From: Pelobates cultripes
Taxonomy: Eukaryota; Chordata; Amphibia; Anura; Pelobatidae
Direction of reading: 5' to 3'
DNA length: 64,000 nt
NCBI GenBank assembly: GCA_933207985.1
Contig: OW240912.1
Coordinates: 80,015,753-80,079,752, forward strand
Shown here: piece by piece, positions 33,585 through 44,710 of the stretch
How the letters are laid out: each line of letters begins with the position of its first letter
How positions within the stretch are numbered: the stretch's first letter is position 1
Notes under the pieces: model-generated
The model's database searches: none
Told to the model about the DNA's origin: nothing
What the model saw: the letters and a program-made list of their open reading frames with translations, nothing else
Made by a program: the position numbers and the translations under genes

Positions 33585-33742
33585 AGAAGTGTGGGCGCAC
33601 CCTGACCCATCGCCAAGGGACATCAGTGCTGGATTCAGGTAAGTGACTGAAGGGGTTTTAACATGGGTTGGGGGCACTCCAGGATTCTACAGTACCAGAA
33701 AAACGGGTTTGTTTTCCAGGCACTAGAGAATCCCTTTAACAA
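33585..33742. mobile_element. T2-type MITE subfamily A, right-end fragment
   Basis: Carries ATTCAGGTAAGTGACTGAAG, the subterminal hairpin AAAACGGGTTTGTTTTCCAG and AGAGAATCCCTTTAA. The left part is missing. Confidence 0.7.
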
Positions 33743-34392
33743 CAGAGGTATTTCTCTCCTTGGACCAACTCATGTTTATTACCTGGCATCCCCACCCTCT
33801 GCAATGGCAAAGCACTTAGGTCCTTCTCTGTCACGACCAACCTATCATCTATTTAATCGTCATCGAGAGGCCAACAACCCACCATAAAGGGCCAAATCAT
33901 ACGTAAAACCGATCATTTCCACTTGGTAACTAGTTAGGTTCCCAAGTCACTAATTTAGCTTAATTGTTTTGGCGCTTGGTAACCAGTACGTGTTATACAG
34001 CTTTGCCCACTGACAATTTTTCTCTTTCAGTTATAGTTATAAATGCCACTACAACACAGGGAAAGACAGAGGGGAGGAGACACCGAATAGAGGCTTAGGG
34101 GTCTATAAGCTTTCTGATAATTCTTTTCAGATCAACTTTTGGAAGATGTACTTGAGCCTTCAAAGTTAGTATTTTTTGACAGCAGCTAGTACGGAGCACC
34201 ACTCACATCCACAATACAGTTTCTTACAGCAAGCATAGTTTCGTGTTTTCTACATTGCACACTTGATTACAGTATCATTTTACCCAACTTATCAATTAAT
34301 TACATCTTTACGTCCTTGATGCTATCTTTCTAACAACCTGGAAAGTTTTGTTGGTATGTACAGTTGCTGAATGAGTCAAGGTACAAGTATGC
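33743..34392. other. No gene recognised
   Basis: Sequence of ordinary composition. A short open frame at 33663-33887 crosses the MITE end and is not supported as a gene. Confidence 0.4.
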
Positions 34393-34472
34393 TTAACCCC
34401 TTAATGACACATCTTCTGGAATAAAAGGGAATCGTGACGGAATATTTCTGTCATGTGTCCTTAAGGGGTTAA
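34393..34472. mobile_element. 80-bp TTAACCCC-terminal MITE
   Basis: Complete and compact: TTAACCCCTTAATGACACAT opposite ATGTGTCCTTAAGGGGTTAA, with an inner GTGACGGAATATTTCTGTCA hairpin. TTAA at both borders. Related to 8521-8590 and to the ends of 24566-28295. Confidence 0.9.
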
Positions 34473-35238
34473 CCACTATAGGTCTTTGTTAATTTATGTA
34501 GTTTTAATATTTTTTAAAAATTTTTTCCCAGGTCTACCCTGTTTGTCTGTTTCAGCACACCACAGCTGACCTGCTACTAATGTTATAACGCAAACTTTAT
34601 TGTATGGTTCGGGCCATGAATATAAAGGAAGTATGCTTGGAGTTAAAGGAGGTTTCTTTTTTGTATATCTTCCCCCCTCCTCCCAGCTACCATCTGACAT
34701 TCTTCCAATGATTTGGAACCTCGATTATACTCTTTTAATAGGTGGGCCCTCTTTATTCAGTCTTAGCCAGTTTGTCGTTTTTGGCACATCACTGCCAACT
34801 TGCTTTCGTCTTTGACCCACGCAAATATACATATATTTAGCTTTCATTAACCACACTGCAGTCATTTCACCATAAAAATAAATATATAAAAACAAAAAAA
34901 CATTTTTCTATTTAAATACACAGAAACACATATAAGTCAAAAAGTAGTGCCCTACCCTTACCCCTTCCCTAACACACTAAATGTTGACTCCCTACATTGC
35001 ACTAACACCAAATGGCCCTACATTTATTGGAAAGCTAGTAAGGAGGGCTGAGGAATGATGGCAACAGATATTTGGCAGCCTCAAGCCATTCTTCTGAAGA
35101 TTAAAATGGGGAAGGTGCTTTAACCCTAACCAAAAAATATTGTAGAACATAAAAGATAAAGAATGGTAAAGCTTATTTTAATGGGGGGACGACGACATCA
35201 CAGAGATCTAGATACATTTATATTCCATTGTTCATGTA
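34473..35238. other. No gene recognised
   Basis: AT-rich intron sequence, downstream of the AATAAA signals of the candidate terminal exon. Confidence 0.45.
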
Positions 35239-35278
35239 TTTATTACAATGTCTCCAGAAACTCTTGATGACATTTATT
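35239..35278 (-). terminator. Candidate polyadenylation signals (minus strand)
   Basis: Two AATAAA hexamers on the minus strand at 35278-35273 and 35244-35239, about 270-300 bp after the TAA of the candidate terminal exon. AT-rich DNA yields AATAAA by chance often, so this only supports the exon weakly. Confidence 0.35.
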
Positions 35279-35544
35279 TTCCCCCAATTTAACAATATAT
35301 ACCTATTTATCACACACATGAGAACAACAAGCCAGATCTAAATTAATATATACATGCATTCATTTTCTACTCACTGTTAAATTCCATACTAAAATAACTT
35401 ATAGACTTCAAAGAAAAACAAATGTAAAGAAAACAGGATATGTTCTAGACAAAGTCATGCTACATATGGATCAAAGCAATAAACATTCACAAACATTTAA
35501 ATCAATGTAATCTGTGGATTATACCCATAATACACAAGGTTCCC

Positions 35545-35634
35545 TTAACTCTTTGGGATCAATCCGGAAGCAGATATATTCAAGGCACCAGGTCGCCTTG
35601 CGGGCCTAACAACTGGCTTATGATCTATAGGTTT
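35545..35634 (-). CDS. Candidate alternative 3'-terminal exon (RPGR intron)
   Basis: The minus strand reads, after the acceptor CAATATTTATAG, KPIDHKPVVRPARRPGALN then ISASGLIPKS and TAA: 29 residues with coding-like composition in an otherwise AT-rich intron. It opens in phase 0, matching the phase-0 end of the RPGR exon 36578-36687, so a truncated RPGR isoform is formally possible. A second AG ten bases downstream would require a different phase. It could also be the last exon of an unrelated gene on the same strand. I do not recognise the peptide. Confidence 0.4.
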   Translation of the reverse strand, partial: KPIDHKPVVRPARRPGALNISASGLIPKS

Positions 35635-36577
35635 CTATAAATATTGAAAATCATAATAAAAAAATTAAATACCCATATTATGATGTGCCTGTATCACAAT
35701 GGTATCATGCTAATCGGGTGCTGTACTTTACTGTAAACAAATAAATACTATAGCTTGACAAACTTACATAAGAAAGGATACTTTGACAATTTATAGTAAA
35801 TGTTAATGTCTTCTCATATTCTGTACAATACAGTGAATTGCTGACTAAGTGTTCTGAACTGTGAAACGTGTCAATGTGATGACATGTCGCTCATATTTCA
35901 GTGCTGTTTAATGTTAGAACTCATAAATAAAGAATTGATAGAATAAAAAAGAAAGAGAAAGGATACTTTGGGAGAAAAAAAAACTAAGATACCAAGTCAC
36001 TTTTTTTTTTTTGGTTTTTAAAACCAAGTGAAAAATATATGTGTGAACAGGTGTTCTGACGGTGTTGTATGCTATGTGGAAGTCATCTGGGAGCAAAATC
36101 ATATTTTCATATAGTGGATGAAAGTTAGGAGACAAAAGAATATCATGGTTCATGCACAGCAAGTCTGATCTTAAAATAAAAACCACGTAGGTCAATACCT
36201 AAACACTAAATGGGCTGACCTAAACTGCTGGGCTGACAGATTAGTTTAAAAAAAATAAAATATATGTCAAAACAATTAAGAGTTATAATAGTAAAGTTGC
36301 AAAAATGATTTAATTTCAGATTATTATTCACGTGCAGGCAGAATGCACGCACTGTTATACGAAAAACATTCAACTTTCAGTGGCTGTTGCATATTATATC
36401 CGTTTGTAATCTTAATTGCTGTAATTAATTTACAGCCTTTTTAGAGTTCTAAACAAACCAGCAAGTATGAAAAACATGTGCACATGTTATCTTACTGGAT
36501 CCCACATAAAACATTATAAAGCTGTATTTCTCATAAAATCTAAATTGACAATATAATTTAAACAGATTAATATTCAC
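35635..36577. other. RPGR intron
   Basis: AT-rich, no repeat recognised. The donor of the upstream RPGR exon lies at its right edge. Confidence 0.5.
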
Positions 36578-36687
36578 CATGTTCAGGACATCTGTGGCTT
36601 CCCCATAACTTTGGCGCTGGCTTTCAGAATCAGAGCTGTTCGCGGCTGAGAAACTTTTCACCAAATCATTTGTGTGTCTTTCTTCAC
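36578..36687 (-). CDS. RPGR: RPGR exon ending ATDVLNM
   Basis: A 110-nt exon with acceptor AATTTTCACAAG and donor GTGAATATT. It starts with two bases of a split codon and then encodes EERHTNDLVKSFSAANSSD followed by SESQRQSYGEATDVLNM. The end matches the TTDILNM block that precedes THIMSLN in mammalian RPGR, and the next exon supplies THVMSMN in phase. This is the linker after the RCC1-like propeller. The next upstream exon must end in phase 1 and is not visible to the right, implying an intron of more than 27 kb or missed short exons. Confidence 0.88.
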
Positions 36688-37126
36688 CTTGTGAAAATTG
36701 TAAAATGAAATATAGAGATAAAACCTTCACCCCAAGCAATTTTTGAATGGAAAAACATTAGCATAGGAAAGCAAGGGATGTATAGCCGGTGATTAATCTG
36801 CTGAAGGTGGGACCCTGAGGGTGAGGGTCATTATCCAGCAGTAAATATAAGTAAGTGTCAGGAAAACGGGTTTGTTTTCCTGACACTATAGTGATCCTTT
36901 TAATCTAGAAATGATTACTAGATTTAGAGGGAAAAATTTCTCTGCCAGTAGCCAATATTTACTGATAGTAATACCTGCAAGTGCGAAGAAAATGTCACCT
37001 CACCCTCTGCTTCCAAACAGTAAAGGAAGTTTCAGTGCCTTACATCATTCCTAAAGTCAGGGAGGGGGAGGAGTGAATGGACTCTACCGTTTCACTGTTG
37101 TTAGCTATACATTACCATTTGGTGAT
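36688..37126. mobile_element. RPGR intron with T2-type MITE right-end fragment
   Basis: 36790-36903 carries GACCCTGAGGGTGAGGGTC, the GTCAGGAAAACGGG...GTTTTCCTGAC hairpin and TAGTGATCCTTTTAA, the subfamily-A right end. The remainder (36904-37126) is plain intron. Confidence 0.7.
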
Positions 37127-37143
37127 TAAAACATCAAGAGGAA
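37127..37143. repeat. Left target-site duplication of the LINE
   Basis: TAAAACATCAAGAGGAA, identical to 44694-44710. The unoccupied site reads TTAAAAC, an L1-endonuclease-type TT/AAAA target, with nicking after TT on this side. Confidence 0.92.
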
Positions 37144-37316
37144 GAGGTGGCGTGGCCTGAAGTCCGACAGACATGGACGTGTAAGTCCCGAGCTCCCCGC
37201 CGCCCAGCTAACATTAGCCGTCTACCACCCGCTAGCCTGCCTAAATAGGGCGCACAAAACGGCAGGAGACCCAGCATACCCCCAGGGCAGCACCACCGGC
37301 ACCGCCATCAGGACCG

Positions 37317-38309
37317 ATGGACGGGTTCCTGCAAACCCCACTGGGACCGAGACGCGAGGCACATGGCTCCAAGATGGCGCCCGTCTCCCCAGCCTCCTCC
37401 TGCTCGGAGCCCGACCAGCCTACTCTGGCTGATATAGGAGCTGAGATCAGAAGATTGGCGGCCAATATGGTCACCAAAGCCGACCTGCAATCCCTCACAG
37501 CCACCCTCACGACCTCCCTCACGTCAGCAGTCTCGGCACTGCGAACAGATATGGAGGCACAAGATGGACGCATCCAAGTGCTGGAAACACAGGCTCTAGA
37601 ATCACAACGCCGTGCAACTGCTGCTGACACAGCCTTGACAAGGCAGGGCAACATGCTGCTGGCCCAGCGCAGACAAATAGAGGACCTAGATAACCGGAGC
37701 CGCCGCTCAAACATCCGGGTAAGAGGGGTACCAGAGGGTGAGGGGCAGGAAAATGTAGAAGAGCTACTCACCGCGCTCTTCCTCCAAATCCTGGGACCTG
37801 ACGCACCTCCAAATATACGCTTTGAGCGTGCACATAGGGCACTGAGACCCAGAATCAGAGATGGGGACCCCAGAGACATTATATGCTGCTTACACTCATT
37901 CCCCCTTAAAGATCGCATAATGCAACAGGCCAGGACTAGACCCACGTGGCGTTATCAAGAAGCAGAGGTCTTCCTCTATAATGACCTTTCTCCTACCACA
38001 TTAGAGGCTAGACGAGCTCTCAGACCTATCACTACAGCACTGAGGGAACGCAATATCCCATACAAATGGGGCTTCCCATTTAGCATCCAAGTGAGACACC
38101 AGAACGAATGGGTCGCTGCGCGCTGGCCAGACGAAATACCACACTTTCTCCAAAGGCTGGACCTCCCGCCCATAGCGATCCCAGACTGGATCCTGGAACC
38201 ACTGGACCAAGAACCCAGAACACAAAAACAGCCAAGGAACCCACGAAGGGGCCCCAGGGAAAACCGCATGCGCGAAGCGCCTTCACACCCGTCCAACCCA
38301 GAGGAATAG
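37317..38309 (+). CDS. LINE ORF1 nucleic-acid-binding protein (intact)
   Basis: 330 residues, uninterrupted. Residues about 40-125 are Ala/Leu/Gln-rich and heptad-like, predicting the trimerising coiled coil of L1 ORF1p. NIRVRGVPEG at 132-141 marks the start of the RRM-like domain, followed by the ERAHRAL motif and the C-terminal segment (LYNDLSPTTLEARRAL) typical of this family. The last 35 residues are basic (RNPRRGPREN), fitting RNA binding. ORF1p packages the element's RNA for retrotransposition. The ATG is the first in the frame after a short GC-rich leader. Confidence 0.93.
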   Translation: MDGFLQTPLGPRREAHGSKMAPVSPASSCSEPDQPTLADIGAEIRRLAANMVTKADLQSLTATLTTSLTSAVSALRTDMEAQDGRIQVLETQALESQRRATAADTALTRQGNMLLAQRRQIEDLDNRSRRSNIRVRGVPEGEGQENVEELLTALFLQILGPDAPPNIRFERAHRALRPRIRDGDPRDIICCLHSFPLKDRIMQQARTRPTWRYQEAEVFLYNDLSPTTLEARRALRPITTALRERNIPYKWGFPFSIQVRHQNEWVAARWPDEIPHFLQRLDLPPIAIPDWILEPLDQEPRTQKQPRNPRRGPRENRMREAPSHPSNPEE

Positions 38310-40158
38310 CCAAGCACTGGTGGCACCGGGCTCAGCTTCCTATGACACCCGAGATCCGGTTACCTGAGATGATGTCGACGCAAACAGTGCCCCGCAGACA
38401 GAACTCATTGCCCACAACCCACCGACCCAAGAAGCCAACTCCGCGAGATGCCTGTGGTGTGCACACACCCAGCGACCTACACAATATGGAAGGGGAATAG
38501 GAGGGACATAACACGCTCTTGACCACAGGAGATGGAACTGTTGGTACCAGTTTTGATAGGCCCCACTGGCCAAGCTATTCCCCACCCTATACCCACCTTT
38601 CCATAGCCTATGGCCCACAGGGATGGCATCACCACAAGACTCTTTTGGGAGGGGGGAAGGCTTGTGATAGCCGCATAGGGAGCCCAGGGAGGCTGAAGAA
38701 TCACGGGCCGGATCACCTGGCTAGACTTGCCACCACGCCTCCAATGTGCCGACAAAAGAATATGATCCAGAAAAGGACACCCACACTGGCAGAGACACAG
38801 CACTCAGGAGGACTCATACCAACAGGTTCAGGGGGGGGATGATGAACAATGGGCTGGCCACATGCTATAGACCTATGTGGGGAACGGACGGGAGGGCGGG
38901 ACTTATGGGACTGTATTGGGCTACATGGGGGGTAGTTTAGAGCCAGCGGGACACAAATTGCTGAGATCCTGGGTCAACAGTTTCGAATTGGTAGGGTGGG
39001 GGGAATTTAGAATCCCTTAGCATAAGACACCTGATGCAGATAGACCATGGATACAGAGGATCTAGATAAGGACCACTATGTGCGATATCACCCCGTTCCC
39101 TTCAGGCCTAGATATGGTCACACAAAGGTACACTAAAATGAGACGAGGGAGCCGCAGAAGGAGAATAGGAGTTAGGAGATACACGAAGGGGATTCAACGC
39201 TGCACCTACTGTATATATGTCTTACTCTGTGATTTGGGTGGGGAGGGAATGTACTGTAAGGTATGATGCACATTCTGAATTGTTCACCACGACATTGACC
39301 ATGACAGCTCTCCCATTGAAATAGAGGGTGATGACCCCACTTCCCCCCGGAGCTAGCCAAATGTCCCGCAGACCACGTGACAGACACGGCCCACCAGAAC
39401 ACCGTCCTACTCATACTCCCGACTCAGGAATTCGCCCCGACATGATATAGATTTTGACCCTGGCACTGACAGTACCGCCTAAAAACGCTCCAATACTCGA
39501 TAACACTACGTTAGCCTAGGCTACAAATAACGACAATATTGATAACTGCTGATGACACTAGACCAGGCCCATTACTAACACTAACATGAGCCAACGACGC
39601 TCAAATGCTCCCATAATGGTGGCACACCCACTGGGTAATCTCGGACTTATATACCTGAAACGACAAATAGTAGACACATCATAACTTGGTGAGAACACAA
39701 GGACTCGACCACTAACCCCCGCCAAGTTCGCGTGAACAAACTCGAACCACGGAGAGTCGATAGTTGGAGGTCGTTAGATATTCTCTGACAGACCCGACTG
39801 CTGACTGCTGCCGTGGTCACGCGAACCAACCCTCACAGGAGGGATTTCTGACACCTACTTCTAGGTGCCGTACCGTCCCCCTCTGGGGACGGCTAACCTA
39901 CCTTTACCTTCATACCCCCGCCTAGGGGACTCTCTACATCCTATCTCAAACCCCTCTCTATCCCCTACCTCATCCACCCCCCTACGACTCTGATCCAACC
40001 CCCCCCAACCTCTCCACTACCATCACACCCCCCCCCCGTCACCTTCGTGCCCACGGCATTCCCCCCAAAAAAGACGGGGCACCACCCGACAACAGACACC
40101 GATTAGAAGAGTAAACAAATCATTAAAGGACATAGCGAACCGCCTCCACCCATCACAA
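38310..40158. other. 1.85-kb inter-ORF spacer of the LINE
   Basis: No sustained reading frame. The first part is moderately GC-rich, and 39840-40080 is extremely C-rich with few Gs (CCCCTCTCTATCCCCTACC, CACACCCCCCCCCCGTCACC). L1 elements usually have tens of bases here, so this is unusual. It may hold an internal promoter, a ribosome entry structure or a decayed third frame; none is shown by sequence alone. Confidence 0.7.
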
Positions 40159-43100
40159 ATGGCCTACGAACCCGACCCTCTACGCGTCACAACCATGAAC
40201 TGCAGGGGCCTAAATATCCCGGAACGCAGATCGCAACTTCTCCGAGAGCTTACCTCTAAGCGCATATCGATTGCTTTCCTACAGGAAACACACTTTAAGG
40301 AAGGACATGCTCCGCTGTTGAAAAGCAAACACTATCCCACTGCGGCTCTCAGCAACCACCCGACTGCACGTAAGGCAGGTGTAGCGGTTCTCACCCATGC
40401 TCAACTACAGTTCCAGGAAGTGGAACGAATGGTTGATCCTAACGGCAGATACCTGTTCCTTAAGGGAGACATACAAAACCGTAGGTACACCCTCGCGACG
40501 ATATATGCACCAAATAACAACCAATCACACTTCATACGTAAATCTCTATCCAACCTCTCTTCATTCACAGAGGGCACGTTAATCGTTGGAGGAGATCTTA
40601 ATGTTCCCCTCATCCCTCTCATAGATTCGTCCACGGGACACAGTAGCATCACCCAAGGAGCCCTCCGAAGCATACAGAAATCGCTTAAGAACCTTAGGCT
40701 GGTGGACTGTTGGCGAGCAATGCACCCGGCAGACAGGGAATACACCCACTACTCAGTGATACATAAGCGATACGCGAGGATTGACTATATCTTCCTTCAA
40801 CAGGAACACCTTGACGCTATCCAAAAAGCAGAAATTGGATCAGCAAGCTGGTCGGATCATGGACCTGTGACCCTGCAAATGGACTCCCCCAGGGTACGCC
40901 CATCCGCTAGGTCATGGCGACTCCAGGACTCATTACTCTTGGACCCATCGGTGAAGGAAACGGTCTCCGAGGAACTCACTTCCTATTTCGCACTGAATGA
41001 TACAGATGATCTCTCCGCGACCACGATATGGGAGGCGCACAAAAGTGTGCTGAGAGGTACACTGATGCGCTTGGCTTCTCAGAAGAAGAGAGAATCTCGG
41101 AAACATATGACGGATCTATTAACACGCATAACTGCGCTCGAAATGCAACACAAACGTTCCCACCTCGAGGAGACATATAAAGAATTATTAGAAGCCCGAA
41201 GATCTCTACATGCCCACATGACGAATCGACACTATAGCTCCATACAACGAAGGCCTTCTTTTACCAACACGCCAACAAAGGAGGGCGGCTGCTGGCCAGA
41301 ATGCTTAGAGGCCCCCAGGGCATGACCCAGGTACATAAGCTGCGGACGTCAGACGGCACGATCACACAATTCCCGGATAAAATAGCATCCGAGTTTCGCG
41401 CATTTTACGCCTCGTTATACAACATCCCGGGACCCACACTCCCGGAGGAGGTGGCACACAGACGGGACAGAATAAGGAGTTACATCGAATCACACGTGAA
41501 GACACAGTTGCAGCAAGGGGAACCGGAGTTACTGGATATACCGATCACGGAGGCAGAAGTGGCAGGAGCAATCAAGACCGCCAAAACGGGTCGGGCCCCA
41601 GGTCCTGATGGCTTCACCTTGGACTATTATAAAAAATTCCGAACCATACTGCTCCCGAGACTCACCAATGCATTCAACGCTTTGATAGATGGCGCCCAGT
41701 TCGGACCCGAATCACTAGCGGCAACTATAACGGTCCTCCCGAAACCAGGGAAGGATCCCGAACTCTGCAGCAGCTATAGACCAATATCACTGCTAAATGT
41801 GGACGTGAAGCTCCTCACTAAAATACTATCCACCAGAATAGGGAAAATGCTTCCGAGATTGGTCCATCCGGACCAGACGGGGTTCATCCCAGGGAGGGAA
41901 GCTAGAGACAGCACTCTTAGAGTGCAATCCATCCATCACCTGGCAAGGAGATCAACAGATAAGCTCCTATTACTGTCAACAGATGCGGAAAAAGCATTCG
42001 ACCGGGTTGATTGGACATTCCTTGTAACCACACTATGGGAAATGGGCTTCGGAGAGAACATGATGAAATGGATTGATGCGATCTACCATTGCCCCAATGC
42101 GAGGGTGAGAGTGAACGGAGCGCTTACCGATTCCTTCCAGATCCACAATGGGACAAGACAGGGGTGCCCACTCTCCCCCATGCTCTTCACCCTGGCTCTC
42201 GAACCGTTCCTAGAAGCGGTGCGCATATCGGATACAATCCAGGGCTTCAAAAGCGGGGATACAACACACAAAGTAGCGGCATACGCAGATGATCTCTTAT
42301 TTTTTATCACGGAACCGGAGGCAACAATGCCCCACTTAGTCACTATGATCACGGACTACGGGGAGGTCTCAGGATTCAAATTGAACATGAATAAATGTGA
42401 AGTACTTAACATTACCACTCCAACGGCCCAAACAATCGCACTGAAGAACCAATTTCCGTTTAGATCGTGCGCAAACCACATGCGGTATCTAAGTATCGCA
42501 ATAACCAGAGACCTAGGTGACATGTATCGAACGAACTTCTTACCACTACTGCAACGAATCCAACAAGATTTGAAAACGTGGACATACCCACACATCTCGT
42601 GGTTCGGCCGGATCGCAATTCTTAAGATGAATATTCTACCACGGCTGTTATATTTATATCAGACGATTCCGCAAGCTCTACCGATGGCATATTTCGCGTC
42701 ACTACGTTCCGCGATGGTGAAGTTCGTCTGGAGTGGGAAACAGGCAAGACTCCGACAGGAAGTCCTCTGCTTACCTCGAGCGTGGGGGGGATTGGCACTC
42801 CCTGACCTCCGCAAATACCACCATGCGACAGTACTACAACGCGTCCTGGAATGGCATACTCAACCGGAACATAAACAATGGATCGAATTGGACAAACAAC
42901 ATATAGGCCCCTCCTTTCTGACATCAGTGTGGAATACGAAGAAGATGCCGCGGACGAGTTTGGAACCATCCTCTACCGTAGCGCAGACACTGAAAGCATG
43001 GGATTATATCAGAAAGGCTCCTCACGTCTCTCCAACACCGAGCCCGATGACCCAGATATAATACAACCCCCAGACAAGGGGAGGGCTACCGCGGACAGCA

Positions 43101-43999
43101 TGGTCCTTCCTGGGAGAGGGGGAATCGTACCCCATACATAAGGTGTTAACTAACGCAGATATGACCCCCTGAGGGACCTAATAGAAGGCGATTAACCCAC
43201 TAGCCTACAAACCTTCCATTATATACAACTCAGAACATACTACCGGACACTTCCAGACAAGGAAAAGTTACACAGGGACCTGACATGGTTCGAAACGCTC
43301 TGCGATCACAAGACTACTCTAGGTAAAGCGATATCCCTGCTATACCAACACATGCTCGTGGGGCACCTCACTAACAACGACCAATTCCGCAGACGCTGGG
43401 AACGCATGCTAAATACATCATTCACCACGTCCCAATGGGATAAGATCCTCATATTACACCATAAATGCTCATCGAGCTCCCAATATCAAGAAACCAACTA
43501 TAAACTTCTTTCATTCTGGTACAGAACGCCCGACAGTCTACACAGGATCTTCCCGAATGTACCTGACATATGCTGGAGATGCGGAGATGAATGTGGTTCG
43601 CCACTACACATATGGTGGGAATGCTCACTCATTAAGCCATACTGGGTCGAAGTCCTACAGAAAATAGGGGATATCACAGGGACGGAAGGAAACCTCAACG
43701 CAGAGGCAGTCCTCCTACACTCAACACCAGATCCCATAGGCACATATAGGAAAAACATTCGTAGACACCTAATTAACGCGGCCAAGGCACTGATTCCACT
43801 ATACTGGAAACAAACGAATATCCCGACGATAAGACAATGGATGGAGCGGGTGGAAGAAAACTATAGAGCGGAATCAATACAGGCTACACTTCGAGGACAA
43901 GCATGTGGAGAGGTGGCGCCCGTGGCTACTCTACATAGCGGACCGAAACACAGATGGGAATGGCCATTCGCAGCCCCAGGGAGCCCCATGACCCCCACA
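40159..43999 (+). pseudogene. LINE ORF2 (endonuclease/reverse transcriptase), frame-broken
   Basis: Starts MAYEPDPLRVTTMNCRGLN. The endonuclease motifs are present: NCRGLN, QETHF, GGDLNV, RIDYIFL, SDHGPV. A frameshift near 41250 moves reading to the frame that resumes as KAFFYQHANKGGR. The RT carries GRAPGPDGFTLDYYKKF, LPKPGKDPE, YRPISLLNVD, DQTGFIPGR, DAEKAFDRVDW, GTRQGCPLSPMLF and the catalytic YADDLLF (42282 on), all intact. A TAA at 43059 and a second frameshift near 43165 precede the C-terminal region, which carries a CX2CX8HX4C knuckle (CWRCGDECGSPLHIWWEC). A further in-frame TAA occurs near 43193. The protein ends at a TGA near 44009. With two shifts and at least two stops it cannot make full ORF2p. 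Confidence 0.92.
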
Positions 44000-44693
44000 G
44001 ATGGGGACTGACGTCTGGTTCGATACATACTACGCCGTGGTCACGGGTGACTGGACCACCTTATTCTTCATACCCCCCCCCCCTGCCCAACCACCCTCCA
44101 CCGAGCTCCCCCCTCCTCATCCCCCCCTCTCTCTTTCTCTTACTTCTTACTCAATTAACACTCGTCTTCTCTCTAAAACTCTCCAACAATGGTTTCATTA
44201 TGAATTACATGATAAACGTAGCCCTCCTTAATCCGAGATTGCCCACAATTATGTCACTCACACTTACACATCAAAATGGAAACAAACACCTTCATCATGC
44301 GATCACACAACACAAATAAGACACACCCCTGAACGACATCTGACCTATAACGACGGATCAATAGACCTTACCACCCCAAAGAGAATGAGGCTCAAGGGTG
44401 ACAAGGAAATATTAGAGGAACACATAAAACAGACGCAAGGCACAAACTTACGAATATCCCTCTACTCAAGCCGCAATCCGATCACTCATATGTATATACT
44501 AACGTGTTAAACGCGACCAAATGCCATACAGATATAATATGTAACATTGTTTGAGTGATGTTCACACACTTCACGTTGGGACCTGCGAGTCCGTTATATC
44601 TTATTTACTTGTTCAATCTATAGATACCTGCTGATGTACAGTGATCAGGATATACCCTGAAATGCTTATGTTTGAATAAAGCCTTTTTGAAAC

Positions 44694-44710
44694 TAAAACA
44701 TCAAGAGGAA
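44694..44710. repeat. Right target-site duplication of the LINE
   Basis: TAAAACATCAAGAGGAA, identical to 37127-37143. The first T may belong to the element. Confidence 0.92.

Larger units (their letters stand above)
37144..44693 (+). mobile_element. Full-length Tx1/L1-type LINE
   Basis: About 7.55 kb: 5' UTR (37144-37316), ORF1, an unusually long spacer, ORF2 (endonuclease, RT, C-terminal zinc knuckle), a C-rich and AT-rich 3' UTR, and AATAAA at 44675-44680, ending without a poly(A) tail at the duplication. Flanked by a 16-17 bp duplication, so it inserted as a complete copy. It sits in the RPGR intron in opposite orientation to the gene. ORF2 lesions make it non-autonomous now, but few mutations suggest a fairly young insertion. 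Confidence 0.95.

Noticed and set aside
35914..36195. Minus-strand open frame with an apparent acceptor (TTTTATTTTAAG)
   Set aside because: No matching donor, AT-rich composition, ends in poly-Lys from an A-run; no phase or similarity support.
37241..37945. 234-codon minus-strand frame Ser/Arg-rich
   Set aside because: Antisense shadow of LINE ORF1, which has recognisable motifs.
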